A DNA stretch of 64,000 nucleotides from HK1 sp965202875 (GCA_965202875.1 OZ241870.1:1302001-1366000); one strand, 5' to 3'. Counted from the first letter of the stretch, positions 8,155 through 17,495 are shown. Notes: generated from the sequence alone by a model not told the origin. Translations and numbers: made by a program.

Positions 8155-8877
8155 ATGCCGATCCTCACCACCGCCTTCGCGCTCGCGTTCTACGCCGCCG
8201 CCGCGGTCCTCGTGGTGGGCGTCGCCGGCAAGATCGTCCAGTACGCCCGTACCCCCGCGCCGCTCAAGATCCCGACCACCCCGGCGCCCCTCACCCGCAC
8301 CGGGGTCGCCGCCCGCATCGCCCGCGAGGTGGTGCTGTTCGAGAGCCTGTTCAAGGCGACGAAGTGGACGTGGCTGTTCGGCTGGATCTTCCATGCCGCG
8401 CTCCTCGTCGTGCTCGTCGGGCACCTGCGGTACTTCACCGAGCCGGTGTGGGCGCCCGCCGGCCTCGTCCAGGGGATCGCACCGTATGCGGGGCTCGCGA
8501 TGATCGCAGGGCTCGCGGGCCTGTGGGCACGCCGGTTCCTCGTGGACCGGGTGCGCTACATCTCCGCCCCTTCGGACCATCTGATGCTCGCGCTCCTCGT
8601 CGCCATCGGGGGGAGTGGGGTCGCGATGCGCTTCGCTACCCACACCGACGTCGTCGCGCTCAAGGCGTTCGTCCTCGGCCTCCTGTACTTCGACTGGCAG
8701 CCGCTCCCCTCCGACGGGGTCCTGCTCCTGCATCTCGGGCTCGTCATCGCGCTGATGGCGGTGTTCCCGTTCAGCAAGCTGCTCCACGCCCCCGGCCTGT
8801 TCTTCAGCCCCACCCGCAACCAGGCCGACGACCCGCGCGAGCGACGCCACGTGGCGGTGGGGGCGGGAGGTTCGTGA
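8155..8877 (+). CDS. dsrM: DsrM, heme-b membrane subunit of DsrMKJOP
   Basis: Integral membrane cytochrome b (NarI-like) of the DsrMKJOP complex, which exchanges electrons between DsrC and the quinone pool. The 240-residue product has about five hydrophobic helices, with candidate heme ligands in WIFHAALLVVLVGHLRYFT and near HLGLVIALMAVFPFSKLLH. The stretch YARTPAPLKIPTTPAP is typical of oxidative-type DsrM, and the length fits. No good ribosome binding site precedes the ATG. dsrK should follow directly but does not: 420 non-coding bases and an alcohol dehydrogenase come next. Confidence 0.9.
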   Translation: MPILTTAFALAFYAAAAVLVVGVAGKIVQYARTPAPLKIPTTPAPLTRTGVAARIAREVVLFESLFKATKWTWLFGWIFHAALLVVLVGHLRYFTEPVWAPAGLVQGIAPYAGLAMIAGLAGLWARRFLVDRVRYISAPSDHLMLALLVAIGGSGVAMRFATHTDVVALKAFVLGLLYFDWQPLPSDGVLLLHLGLVIALMAVFPFSKLLHAPGLFFSPTRNQADDPRERRHVAVGAGGS

Positions 8878-9297
8878 CGATGCGCCGGCCGGTGGCCAGT
8901 GGTTCAGCGACGGATGGAATCGGCCGTAGACCCACGATGGTCCAAGCGAGCGGAACGCCTGCGCTCCCAGAGGCGCCTCGCGCACAATATGGCTCAGTGA
9001 CGAAGAGTACGGCGCCTTGAGGTTTCCGGGGCAAGGCCCATGCCGGCGCCTGCCGCCGGGCGACCGCGTCGTGCGCCGAGCCGGTGCAAAACAAGGATGG
9101 GGGAACAAGGCGCCCGTGCCCCGTTTCCGTGCTATAACCCGCAGCCTCGGGGGCGTCGGCCGCATCACGACCGCCCTCGTGCCGGAGATTCCGAAGACTG
9201 CGAAGGCGAACCCCGGTTCTTGCAGGACGATCGTTCGTCCGCACACCCGGAAAACCCTGCAACCCGGCCGGCGATCGATCCCACCGAAGACACGCTC
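8878..9297. other. Non-coding stretch where dsrK would be expected
   Basis: These 420 bases follow dsrM and precede the alcohol dehydrogenase. Open frames here show no resemblance to DsrK, DsrL, DsrJ, DsrO or DsrP. A TATAAC hexamer occurs near 9133, but no matching -35 is evident. The stretch marks the point at which the canonical dsr gene order is lost. Confidence 0.5.
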
Positions 9298-10485
9298 ATG
9301 ACCGCCATCGATCCGCACACCCTGACCGGTAACTGGAACTACCCCACATCCATCCGTTTCGGCCCGGGGCGGATCCGGGAACTGGCGCAGACGTGCCGTG
9401 AAGCCGGGATCACGCGGCCGCTGCTGGTCACCGATCCGGGGCTTGCCGCCACGGCGATGGTGCGGGAGGCGGCGCAGTCGTGCCGCGACGCGGGGCTCGC
9501 CTGCGAGGTCTTCTCCGAGGTGCGCGCGAACCCGGTGGAAGCGAGCGTGGCGGAAGGCGTACAGGCGTTCCGCAGCGGCGGCCACGACGGGGTGATCGGG
9601 TTCGGCGGCGGCAGCGCGCTCGACGCCGCGAAGGCGGTGGCGCTCATGTCGGGGCAGACACGCCCGCTGTGGGATTTCGAGGACCGCGAGGACTGGTGGA
9701 CCCGCGCCGATGCCGGTGGAATCGCTCCGGTGGTGGCGGCGCCGACCACCTCCGGCACCGGCTCCGAGGTCGGGCGCGCGTCCGTGATCACCGATACCGG
9801 CGATCACACCAAGAAGATCATCTTCCATCCGAAGATGATGCCCGTCACGGTGATCGCGGATCCGGAGCTGACCACCGGGCTGCCGGCCGGCGTCACCGCC
9901 GCGGTGGGCATGGACGCCCTCTCCCACAACCTCGAAGCCTGGTGCTCGCCGGTCTTCCACCCGATGGCGCAAGGGATCGCGCTCGAAGGGATGCGGCTCG
10001 TGAAGGAGTGGCTCGTGGCGGCCTGCGAGGACGGGGCGGACCTCGCCGCCCGCGCCCACATGCAGGTGGCCTCGACGATGGGCGCGACCGCGTTCCAGAA
10101 GGGGCTCGGGGCGATGCACTCGCTGAGCCACCCCTGCGGCGCGGTGTACGACACCCACCACGGGCTGACCAATGCGGTGGTGATGCCCTACGTGCTGGAG
10201 TTCAACCGCCCGTCCATCGAGGAGGAGACGGCGGCGCTCGCGCGCTGGCTCGGGCTCGGCGAGGCGGGCTTCGAAGGGGTGATGCGATGGATCCTGGATC
10301 TGCGGGCGCGTATCGGAATCCCCCACACCCTGCGCGAGATCGGCGTCCCCCCCGAGGCCGCGTCGCAACTTGCGCCGGCGGCTCTCGCGGACCCGTCATC
10401 CGCGACCAATCCGGTGCCGCTGACGGCGCCGGCCCTCGAATCGCTGTACGAGAACGCGATCGAAGGTCGTCTTCGGACCGGCTGA
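9298..10485 (+). CDS. Iron-containing (group III) alcohol dehydrogenase
   Basis: An NAD(P)-dependent dehydrogenase of the Fe-ADH superfamily, 395 residues. Visible motifs are the nucleotide-binding GFGGGSALDAAKAVAL, the PTTSGTGSEV loop, the metal-site region MDALSHNLEAW and the family signature GAMHSLSHPCGAVYDTHHG, supplying the metal-ligand histidines. The ATG at 9298 gives the usual family N-terminus (fold begins NWNYPTSIRFGPGRI). Substrate cannot be read from sequence; paralogues act on ethanol, butanol, 1,3-propanediol or hydroxyacids. It sits alone between the broken dsr operon and a convergent transporter. Confidence 0.92.
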   Translation: MTAIDPHTLTGNWNYPTSIRFGPGRIRELAQTCREAGITRPLLVTDPGLAATAMVREAAQSCRDAGLACEVFSEVRANPVEASVAEGVQAFRSGGHDGVIGFGGGSALDAAKAVALMSGQTRPLWDFEDREDWWTRADAGGIAPVVAAPTTSGTGSEVGRASVITDTGDHTKKIIFHPKMMPVTVIADPELTTGLPAGVTAAVGMDALSHNLEAWCSPVFHPMAQGIALEGMRLVKEWLVAACEDGADLAARAHMQVASTMGATAFQKGLGAMHSLSHPCGAVYDTHHGLTNAVVMPYVLEFNRPSIEEETAALARWLGLGEAGFEGVMRWILDLRARIGIPHTLREIGVPPEAASQLAPAALADPSSATNPVPLTAPALESLYENAIEGRLRTG

Positions 10486-10548
10486 GCAAACGCGCCGGAC
10501 CCGTTACGCGCGGACCGGGCGGCAGCGTCGGCGCGACGGATCCAGTGT

Positions 10549-10577
10549 CCGGGCCGTGAACACCGCGTACGGCCCGG
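10549..10577. terminator. 9-bp-stem hairpin between convergent genes
   Basis: CCGGGCCGT (10549-10557) and ACGGCCCGG (10569-10577) are perfect complements with an 11-base loop. The hairpin lies between the ends of the alcohol dehydrogenase and of the minus-strand transporter, so a bidirectional terminator is plausible. There is no T-tract. Confidence 0.5.
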
Positions 10578-10689
10578 AATCCCTTCATCACGGAAGGCCC
10601 CTCGAAGCCCGGTGCGAAACATCGAATGGAGCATCGTCTTCCCGGCAATCCGAAACTCCGGACTTCATCGACCGCCCGGGCGACACGCA

Positions 10690-12111
10690 TCAGGGTGCCG
10701 GCGCGCCACAGACCGCGAGCACGAGCCCTGCCGCGAGCACCGTGATCGCGCCGTAGACCGCGTTCCAGCGCGGGAACATCCAGCTCGATACTCCGCAGCG
10801 GGCCGAGAGCACCAGATTGATACCGGAGTAAGGACCGACCGCTGAACCGATCCCCCATCCCATCACACAAGTCGCCGCGAGCAGTGTCGGATCGGACGAC
10901 GCCGGCAGGGCCATCGCGATGAGTGCGGTGACCGACACTAGCGGGTGCACGCCGGCCATCGCAAGGACGGCGATGCCGGCGAGCAGTGCGACCGCCGTGG
11001 CGCTCGTCACAGTCAGTGCCGGGAGCGCCGTCGGATACGCGGATACCAGGCCGGTGAGCCCCGCGCCCAATACCCCGGCGGCGAGAAAAAGGGTGAGTTC
11101 ACCACTCATGCCGGGCAGCTCGGACAGCGCGAACCGCGCCACGAACCGCGCCGCGCCGGCGGCGCCGTACCGGAGCGCGAGTGCCGCCGCGGTGATCAGG
11201 GGTGCGAGCAGCGCAATCGTGAGCAGCATCGGCAGCGAGGGCCAGATCCGGTGCACGACCGCCACCGAGCCGACCAGAGCGCACGGCAGCCAGAGGCTCT
11301 CCAGATGAAAGGGGTATCCGCGGAACTCCGAAAGCGCGTCGCCCTGCTCGATGCGACCGAGAACGGCGATGACGATGAAGCCGACGGCCGCGAGCGCGGC
11401 TCCTGCCAGCACCAGCGCCGGGAAATGCACTCCCGGCACCAGGCTCAGGGCGAGGGCCACCCCGCCGTTGAGGGGCGAGTAGTAGGCGGTCATCGAAAAC
11501 GCGCGCCCGAGCATCGCGGCTTCGCGGCGCAAGAGCGGCCCGGAACGGGCGAGCCGGTCCAGGAAGACGACCAGCGCCGAGAGGTTGATGACGGCGCCGA
11601 ACAGGTGCACGCCGGCCATCGTGCGCAGGTACGCCCCGAACCCGCGCGGCGCGGGCGCGGAGGCGCCGGTTGCACCTCCGGCGCGGTAGACGAGGCGCAG
11701 GAACGCGACCCCCGCAAGCATCGTGATGATCGGCAGCGAGCGCCCCGCCGCGTCGACCCATCCGACGCCGGCCCCGCGTGCGTCCGCCGCCGCGAGGCAC
11801 GCGACGCCGACCCCGAGCATCGACCCGACCTGGACCTGCACCCGGCGCGGCAGCCGGCTCCACACCGAGACCCCCGCGAGCCACGCGGCCAGCACCCCGA
11901 TCTCCCGCGGGAACCCCGGGGCCAGCCCGTGCGCGATCGAGCCCACGAGCATCACGCCGATCATCAGTCCGGGGAAAATGTCGCGGCGTGCCGGCGCCGT
12001 CGCCGATGTGGGCCTCGGCGGGTCCGGCTTCTTCAATCCCTGCCCTCCCCTCAAGGGACGGTTTCGCTGCCCGGATCTTCGGTCCCGAGCACCGCCCGCA
12101 CTCTGATCCAT
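10690..12111 (-). CDS. Polytopic membrane transporter, substrate unknown
   Basis: A 473-residue protein with a cytoplasmic basic N-terminus of about 45 residues and then ten or more hydrophobic segments. The pattern, with segments such as SDPTLLAATCVMGWGIGSAVGPYSGINLV and ITMLAGVAFLRLVYR, suggests an ion-transporter-superfamily permease (C4-dicarboxylate/citrate/gluconate type), but I do not recognise the subfamily. The first residues are Arg/Gly-rich, and translation could begin further in, near the MIGVMLVGSIAHG segment. Convergent with the alcohol dehydrogenase and divergent from dusA. Confidence 0.75.
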   Translation of the reverse strand: MDQSAGGARDRRSGQRNRPLRGGQGLKKPDPPRPTSATAPARRDIFPGLMIGVMLVGSIAHGLAPGFPREIGVLAAWLAGVSVWSRLPRRVQVQVGSMLGVGVACLAAADARGAGVGWVDAAGRSLPIITMLAGVAFLRLVYRAGGATGASAPAPRGFGAYLRTMAGVHLFGAVINLSALVVFLDRLARSGPLLRREAAMLGRAFSMTAYYSPLNGGVALALSLVPGVHFPALVLAGAALAAVGFIVIAVLGRIEQGDALSEFRGYPFHLESLWLPCALVGSVAVVHRIWPSLPMLLTIALLAPLITAAALALRYGAAGAARFVARFALSELPGMSGELTLFLAAGVLGAGLTGLVSAYPTALPALTVTSATAVALLAGIAVLAMAGVHPLVSVTALIAMALPASSDPTLLAATCVMGWGIGSAVGPYSGINLVLSARCGVSSWMFPRWNAVYGAITVLAAGLVLAVCGAPAP

Positions 12112-12364
12112 CCCGCCGAAGTTGTCGAACCCGCCGCCTGGAATCCCCGTGGCGCCGCCATCTACGATCGAGCCGGGGTTTGTATGTGGTATTTTCGGAA
12201 GGACCCGTCGTGGTCCTGTCTGCCTCGTCGCTCCGAGCCGGAGCCTGGCCAGGATTGTCGGACGCGCACCTTGACGTTACCGAACGGATCCGATCCTCCG
12301 GTACCGTCCTCCGGGCGTCCGGTGAACGCCGGAGACGGGGTGGAACGGTCCTGTTGCCTGCTGC

Positions 12365-13558
12365 ATGCGCGCCAGAATAGTGACGATCCCGCCGACCGCG
12401 CCACCGCCTCTGCCAGCCCGACTTCCGCAAGTCGGCGCCGGAACGCGCGCACCCGCGGTTTCTCCTTCCGCCGGGTGGACCGGTGGGCAAGCCGGCGCGC
12501 GGGGCGCCCCGCTCGACCGCCGGCTCAGCGTGGCGCCCATGATGGACTGCACGGACCGGCACTTCCGGTACCTGATGCGCCTCATTACCCGACATGCCCT
12601 GCTCTACACCGAGATGGTGACGAGCGGGGCGATCCTGCACGGCCCCCGGGAGCGCCTGCTCGAATTCCACCGCCACGAGCACCCGCTCGCCCTCCAGCTC
12701 GGCGGCAGCGAGCCCGTCGATCTGGCCCGTTGCGCAAGGCTGGCGGGCGAGCGCGGGTTCGACGAGATCAACCTGAACGTGGGCTGCCCGAGCGGGCGCG
12801 TGCGCGACGGTCGGTTCGGCGCGTGCCTGATGGCCGAGCCCGCCCGCGTCGCCCGCTGCGTGGAGGCGATGGGCGCGGCCGGCGACCTTCCGGTGACGGT
12901 GAAGACGCGCATCGGCATCGACCACCGCGACCGCTACGAAGATCTCGCCGGGTTCGTCGCGACCGTCGCCGCGGCCGGGTGCCGGACCGTCATCATCCAC
13001 GCCCGCAAGGCGTGGCTCTCCGGCCTCAGCCCGAAGGAGAACCGCGAGGTCCCGCCGCTTCGTTACGGCCTCGTGTACAGGCTGAAAAGGGACTTCCCCT
13101 CGCTGGAAATCGTCATCAACGGCGGCATCGCCTCCATCGACGAGGTCCTCGCGCACAACGCGCGGGTGGACGGCTCGATGATGGGCCGCGAGGCGTACCG
13201 CAACCCCTTCGTGCTCGCAGACGCCGACCGCCGCGTATTCGGCGCCGGCACGCCGGCGCCGGCGCGCGTCGAGGTCGCCGAACGGATGCTGGCCTACGCC
13301 CGCCGGGAGATCGTGCGCGGGACGCGGCTCGGCCGCGTCACCCGCCATATGCTCGGGCTGTTCCACGCGACGGGCGGCGCGCGCCGCTGGCGCCGGCATC
13401 TGAGCACCGAGGCCCCGCACCACAACGACGCAGCGGTCATCGGTGAGGCGCTACGCCTGGTCGGGGCGGACCGCCCTTGTTCCGGAACATCGGCCTCGGG
13501 GACTTCGCGGTGGCGTCGAACTGTCTCGATCACGCACGGGACCGCGGCATCGGAGTGA
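12365..13558 (+). CDS. dusA: tRNA-dihydrouridine synthase DusA
   Basis: FMN enzyme that reduces uridine (positions 20/20a) in tRNA. Family signatures: RLSVAPMMDCTDRHFRYLMR (residues 53-72, with the DusA-specific TDRH), the catalytic cysteine in NLNVGCPS (C141), KTRIG, IIHARKAWLSGLSPKENR (typical of DusA) and the FMN-phosphate loop INGGI with MMGREAYRNP. The first 50 residues are Pro/Ala-rich and probably partly non-coding, but no nearer start before residue 59 is available except GTG-type codons. The last 30 residues are also atypical. Stand-alone gene. Confidence 0.9.
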   Translation: MRARIVTIPPTAPPPLPARLPQVGAGTRAPAVSPSAGWTGGQAGARGAPLDRRLSVAPMMDCTDRHFRYLMRLITRHALLYTEMVTSGAILHGPRERLLEFHRHEHPLALQLGGSEPVDLARCARLAGERGFDEINLNVGCPSGRVRDGRFGACLMAEPARVARCVEAMGAAGDLPVTVKTRIGIDHRDRYEDLAGFVATVAAAGCRTVIIHARKAWLSGLSPKENREVPPLRYGLVYRLKRDFPSLEIVINGGIASIDEVLAHNARVDGSMMGREAYRNPFVLADADRRVFGAGTPAPARVEVAERMLAYARREIVRGTRLGRVTRHMLGLFHATGGARRWRRHLSTEAPHHNDAAVIGEALRLVGADRPCSGTSASGTSRWRRTVSITHGTAASE

Positions 13559-13790
13559 TGCTGGAGCACTGACGCACCCGTGGAGGCCGGACCGCAACGT
13601 ATACGGCAGGGGGCCGGCTGCGGTCCGCGGACACGCCCGCAGGCGCGGGGCTTCCTCTTCAACCGCCTGCACCGGAAAGTGCCGGCCCGGCCCGACGGCG
13701 CGGGCGGTGTTCGACCGCGACCCGCGCCAGGCCACGCCCTTGACAAATCCGGCTTTCGGCAGGTATGGAAAACCACCCGCCCGGAGGGAT

Positions 13791-13799
13791 TGCTATGAT
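13791..13799 (+). promoter_or_regulatory. Extended -10 promoter candidate for the RND adaptor gene
   Basis: TGCTATGAT (extended -10, TATGAT core at 13794-13799) lies about 40-50 bases before the next gene's start. A second candidate just upstream is TTGACA at 13740-13745 with TATGGA at 13764-13769 (18-base spacer). Either could drive the adaptor gene. Confidence 0.45.
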
Positions 13800-13838
13800 T
13801 CCCGGACGGCCGAACGTCCGTGACCCGGTGAGACGACC

Positions 13839-15101
13839 TTGAAGAGCATGTCCGCCCGAATCGTCCGAGTCGCGTTGCCGGTGCTCGTCCTCGCCGCCGG
13901 CGCAGGGGGCATGGCGGCGCTGGTCAAGAGCAAGCCCGAGCGTGAGCCGCTCGGGGCCGAGGAGCGGGCCTGGACGGTGGCGACGGTGGCGGTGGAGCCG
14001 GGAACGGTGACGCCCCGTCTCGTGCTCTTCGGCCGTGTCGACTCCCCTCGCATCACGCACCTCTCCGCGGCGGTGACGGCCGATGTGGTGGCGGTCGACG
14101 TGCTCGAAGGCCAGCGGGCGAGCCCGGGCGATCGGCTGATCGCCCTCGACGATCGGGAGCTCCGGCTCGTGCTCGCCCAGCGCGATGCCGAGCTGGCCGG
14201 GTTCGAAGCCGACCTGGAGCACGAGGCGCTGCGGCACCGGAACGACGTCACCGCGCTGGAGCACGAGACGGCGCTGCTGGAGCTCGCCTGGCGCGAAGTG
14301 GAGCGGGTGAACGATCTCGCCGGACGCGGGGTGGGATCGAAGGCGAGCGTGGATCAGGCACGCCGCGAGGAGGAGCGCCAGATGCTCGCGGTGGAACAGC
14401 GCAAGCTCGCGATCCGTGAGCACGAGAGCCGCAGGAAGCAGATCGAGGCGAGGCTCGCCGGGGTCCGGGCCCAGCGATCCCGGGCGATGCTCGACCTCGA
14501 ACGCACCCGGGTGTACCCCCCCTTTGAAGGCCGGATCACCGAGGTGTCCGTCTCCCCGGGCGACCGGGCGCGGTCCGGGGACCCTCTGGTCGCCATGTAC
14601 GACACCGCGATGGTGGAGCTCCGCATCCAGATCCCGCTCCGTCGCCTGCCGGTGGTGCGCGCCGCCCTGGAGCGCGGCGAGACCCTGGGTGCGCGGGCCG
14701 TGGTGGACGGCCGCGAGATCCGTGCCGTCCTGCATCGGCTCACCGCCTTCGTCGACCGCGGATCGGGAGGCGCCGACGCTTTGTTCCGCGTCACCGAGGG
14801 CAACGCGTGGCTGCAGATCGGACGCACGGTGGAGCTCATTCTCGATCTGCCGCCGGTACACGACGCGGTCACGGCGCCCCGCGGGGCGCTCTACGGCACG
14901 AACCGGGTGTTCGTGCTCGACGGGGAGCGCATGAAGAGCATCGAGGTGGAGCGGCTCGGCGAGACCCGTACCGGGGACGGCGAGGGCCGCCTGATTGTGC
15001 GCAGCCCGCAGCTCAAGGCTTCGGATCGGTTGATCGTGACGCATCTGCCGAACGCGATCGACGGATTGAGGGTCAAGGAGGCCGGCGCGGCAATCGAGTA
15101 G
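13839..15101 (+). CDS. RND-type efflux periplasmic adaptor (HlyD/AcrA family)
   Basis: A membrane-fusion protein that would bridge an inner-membrane pump and an outer-membrane channel. The 420-residue product has an N-terminal hydrophobic anchor (about residues 8-25), a lipoyl half-motif region (VVAVDVLEGQRASPGDRLIALDD), a long charged coiled coil (about residues 100-215) and a second lipoyl half (TRVYPPFEGRITEVSVSPGDRARSGDPL), then a beta-barrel. Start is TTG at 13839 or ATG at 13848. No RND pump or TolC gene follows: the next gene is convergent. It is therefore an orphan adaptor or its pump is encoded elsewhere. Confidence 0.87.
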   Translation: MKSMSARIVRVALPVLVLAAGAGGMAALVKSKPEREPLGAEERAWTVATVAVEPGTVTPRLVLFGRVDSPRITHLSAAVTADVVAVDVLEGQRASPGDRLIALDDRELRLVLAQRDAELAGFEADLEHEALRHRNDVTALEHETALLELAWREVERVNDLAGRGVGSKASVDQARREEERQMLAVEQRKLAIREHESRRKQIEARLAGVRAQRSRAMLDLERTRVYPPFEGRITEVSVSPGDRARSGDPLVAMYDTAMVELRIQIPLRRLPVVRAALERGETLGARAVVDGREIRAVLHRLTAFVDRGSGGADALFRVTEGNAWLQIGRTVELILDLPPVHDAVTAPRGALYGTNRVFVLDGERMKSIEVERLGETRTGDGEGRLIVRSPQLKASDRLIVTHLPNAIDGLRVKEAGAAIE

Positions 15102-15274
15102 CCCGCTTGGCCGCCCACGAACCCCGGGCCGATGCGAATCTGCGCACGGTCTCCATCCCTGCCCGAAGAAGACCATATCCTCCGCCAGCGATTTCCGCTA
15201 ACGCCTCGAACTCGTCCGGGTTGTCGGAATTTCGCGGCTTTTTTTCTGCCGCCCGAGCCTCTGGTCTTGACGAC

Positions 15275-15300
15275 TCAATGGACGTTTTCGGGCTTGGCGG
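15275..15300 (+). repeat. Dispersed 26-bp repeat, copy 1
   Basis: The 26 bases (core GTTTTCGGGCTTGGCGG) recur in inverted orientation at 48804-48829 with one mismatch. Both copies lie in non-coding DNA, suggesting an intergenic repeat family of this genome. Confidence 0.65.
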
Positions 15301-15339
15301 AAATGACTGATCTTCCGCCTCCCTGTCCCCGGATCGCCC

Positions 15340-16332
15340 TCATGCGCATGACTGCGCGAAGTGGCAGGCCGCCCAATGGCCGGGACGCAGCTCCCGCCAC
15401 TCGGGCTCGCGCCGGGAGCACTCCGGGGCCGCCATCGGGCAGCGGGTGCTGAAGCGGCAGCCGGGGGGTGGCCTGGCCGGGCTCGGCACGTCGCCGCTCA
15501 GGATGATGCGCTCGCGACGCGCTTCGCGCTCGGGGTCGTGGACGGGCACCGCCGAGAGCAGCGCCCGGGTGTAGGGATGCAGCGGCTCGCGGTACAGGGC
15601 GTCGCTTTCCGCGAGCTCGACGATCTTGCCGAGGTACATCACCGCCACCCGATCCGCGATGTGCCGGACCATGCCGAGATCGTGCGAGATGAAGAGGTAG
15701 GTGAGCCCGAGGCGCTCCTGGAGATCCTCCAGCAGGTTCACCACCTGGGCCTGGATGGAGACGTCGAGGGCGGCGATCGGCTCGTCGCAGACGATGAACT
15801 CGGGGTCGAGGGCGAGGGCGCGCGCCACCCCGATGCGCTGGCGCTGGCCGCCGGAGAACTCGTGCGGGTAGCGGTTGGTGAAGCCGGGGTCGAGACCTAC
15901 CGCTTCGAGCAGCGCCTCGACCCGCTCCCGCAGATCCCCCCCTTTCGCCACCCCGTGCTCCACCAGGGGCTCGCCGATGATGCTGCCCACCGTCATGCGC
16001 GGATTCAGGCTGTCCTGCGGGTCCTGGAAGATCATCTGCATGCGCGGGCGAAGCTGTCGCAGGGCCTCGCCTTCCAGGGCGGTGACGTCGGCGCCGCGGA
16101 ACACGATGCGTCCCGCCGTCGCGTCGTGCAGGCGCAGGATGGTCCGGCCCGCGGTGGACTTGCCGCAGCCGCTCTCGCCGACCAGCCCCAGCGTCTCGCG
16201 CTCCCGGATCTCGAAGTCGAGACCGTCCACCGCCTTGACCGTGCCGACCTGGCGGCGAAACACCCCTCGCATGATCGGGAAGTGCTTGGTGAGGTGTTCG
16301 ACCCGGAGGATCGGTGCGGGCCCGGTGTGCAT
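15340..16332 (-). CDS. Peptide ABC transporter ATPase, OppF/DppF type
   Basis: Nucleotide-binding subunit of an oligo/dipeptide-type importer. Features: Walker A GESGCGKST, Q-loop PQDSLNPRMTVG, signature FSGGQRQRIGVARAL, Walker B EFIVCDEP, and the C-terminal oligopeptide-transporter domain with cysteines (CRFSTRCPMAAPECSRREP) that in relatives binds an Fe-S cluster. Starting at the ATG at 16332 gives 330 residues, the family length. A GTG at 16482, overlapping the stop of the neighbouring oppD-like gene (GTGA), is also in frame but adds 50 residues of low-complexity sequence. No permease or binding-protein genes are adjacent. Confidence 0.9.
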   Translation of the reverse strand: MHTGPAPILRVEHLTKHFPIMRGVFRRQVGTVKAVDGLDFEIRERETLGLVGESGCGKSTAGRTILRLHDATAGRIVFRGADVTALEGEALRQLRPRMQMIFQDPQDSLNPRMTVGSIIGEPLVEHGVAKGGDLRERVEALLEAVGLDPGFTNRYPHEFSGGQRQRIGVARALALDPEFIVCDEPIAALDVSIQAQVVNLLEDLQERLGLTYLFISHDLGMVRHIADRVAVMYLGKIVELAESDALYREPLHPYTRALLSAVPVHDPEREARRERIILSGDVPSPARPPPGCRFSTRCPMAAPECSRREPEWRELRPGHWAACHFAQSCA

Positions 16333-16478
16333 GGAAGGGTTCGGAAGGCAAGGCTCGCGGAAAGGACCGGCTGTGCCGGCACTCCGGCATGCCGCCCGGC
16401 TCACGGACGGGAAGCCGGCGGCGGAGGCTCCCGCCACCGCGCCGACCGGTCGGCTGCCGGATGCGCGGTCGGGGAAGC

Positions 16479-17495
16479 TCACGGCGGCGATCCCGTACCG
16501 GCGTCGAGCCAGCAGGCCACCTCATGCTCCTCCGCCACCGGCCGCAGCGCCGGGTTCTCCTGCCGGCAGCGATCGAAGGCGTGCCGGCAGCGCGGCGCGA
16601 AGGGGCAGGCGGCGGGCGCCAGCATGAGGTTCGGCGGCTGTCCGGCGATGCTCTCCAGGCGCTCGGCGCGGGCACCATCGGGCTTCGGGAGGGTCCTCAG
16701 AAGGCCCTGGGTGTAAGGGTGCCGGGGATGCTTGTAGAGCTTCCCGACGCCGGCGCGTTCGACCACCAGTCCGCCGTACATCACCATGACCCGATCCGCG
16801 AGGCCCGCGACCACCCCGAGGTCGTGGGTGATCCAGACGATCCCCATGCCGAGCTCGTGCCGGAGCCGCTTCACCAGATCCAGGATCTGGGCCTGGATGG
16901 TGACGTCCAGGGCGGTGGTCGGCTCGTCCGCGATCAGCACCTTGGGGTTGCAGGCCAGCGCGATGGCGATCATCACCCGCTGGCGCATCCCCCCCGAGAA
17001 CTGGTGCGGAAAGTCGCCCAGGCGGCCCGCCGCGGCCGGGATGCCGACCCGTTCCAGCAGCTCCACCGCCCGCTCCCGCGCCGCGCGCCGGCTCATGCCG
17101 AGATGCGCCCGGAGCGGCTCGGTGATCTGGTAGCCGACGCTGAGCACCGGATTCAGGGAGGTCATCGGGTCCTGGAAGATGAATCCGACGCGGGCGCCGC
17201 GCACGCGCCTCAAGTCCGTGAGGTCGAGCCCGATCAGGTCTTCCCCGTCGAGCCGCGCCCGGCCGGAGACGATCTCCGCGGGAGGCATCGGCAGGAGCTT
17301 GAGCAGCGACATCATGGTCACGCTCTTGCCCGAGCCGCTCTCGCCCACCACCCCCAGCAACTCCCCTTCGTGGAGGTCGAAGCTCACCCCGTTGACCGCG
17401 TGGACGGCGCCGTCCCGGGTGTGGAAGCGGGTGCGGACGTCCTCGACCTCCAGGATCTTCCGGCGCGCGGGCGCCTCGGCCGTCGTGCCGGTCAC
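16479..17495 (-). CDS. Peptide ABC transporter ATPase, OppD/DppD type
   Basis: Companion ATPase of the preceding OppF-like protein, 338 residues. Walker A GESGSGKS, Q-loop DPMTSLNPVLSVG, signature FSGGMRQRVMIAIAL, Walker B VLIADEPTTALD and the C-terminal CPFAPRCRHAFDRC domain are all intact. It starts with GTG at 17495, overlapping the TGA of an upstream remnant frame. In complete operons the order is SBP-permease-permease-OppD-OppF; here only the two ATPases remain, placed directly downstream of fumC, so their partners must be encoded elsewhere or be lost. Confidence 0.9.
   Translation of the reverse strand: MTGTTAEAPARRKILEVEDVRTRFHTRDGAVHAVNGVSFDLHEGELLGVVGESGSGKSVTMMSLLKLLPMPPAEIVSGRARLDGEDLIGLDLTDLRRVRGARVGFIFQDPMTSLNPVLSVGYQITEPLRAHLGMSRRAARERAVELLERVGIPAAAGRLGDFPHQFSGGMRQRVMIAIALACNPKVLIADEPTTALDVTIQAQILDLVKRLRHELGMGIVWITHDLGVVAGLADRVMVMYGGLVVERAGVGKLYKHPRHPYTQGLLRTLPKPDGARAERLESIAGQPPNLMLAPAACPFAPRCRHAFDRCRQENPALRPVAEEHEVACWLDAGTGSPP

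Noticed and set aside
8878..9020. Start of dsrK immediately after dsrM
   Set aside because: A short frame begins at the right place but contains no Fe-S cysteine motifs or other DsrK features and stops after about 50 codons.
8152..10368. 738-codon minus-strand frame opposite dsrM and the alcohol dehydrogenase
   Set aside because: Antisense to two clearly recognisable genes; composition is the typical high-GC mirror frame.
16333..16482. 50-residue N-terminal extension of the OppF-like ATPase from a GTG overlapping the oppD stop
   Set aside because: The extension is low-complexity and absent from the family; the ATG at 16332 gives the usual length, though the overlapping GTG cannot be excluded.
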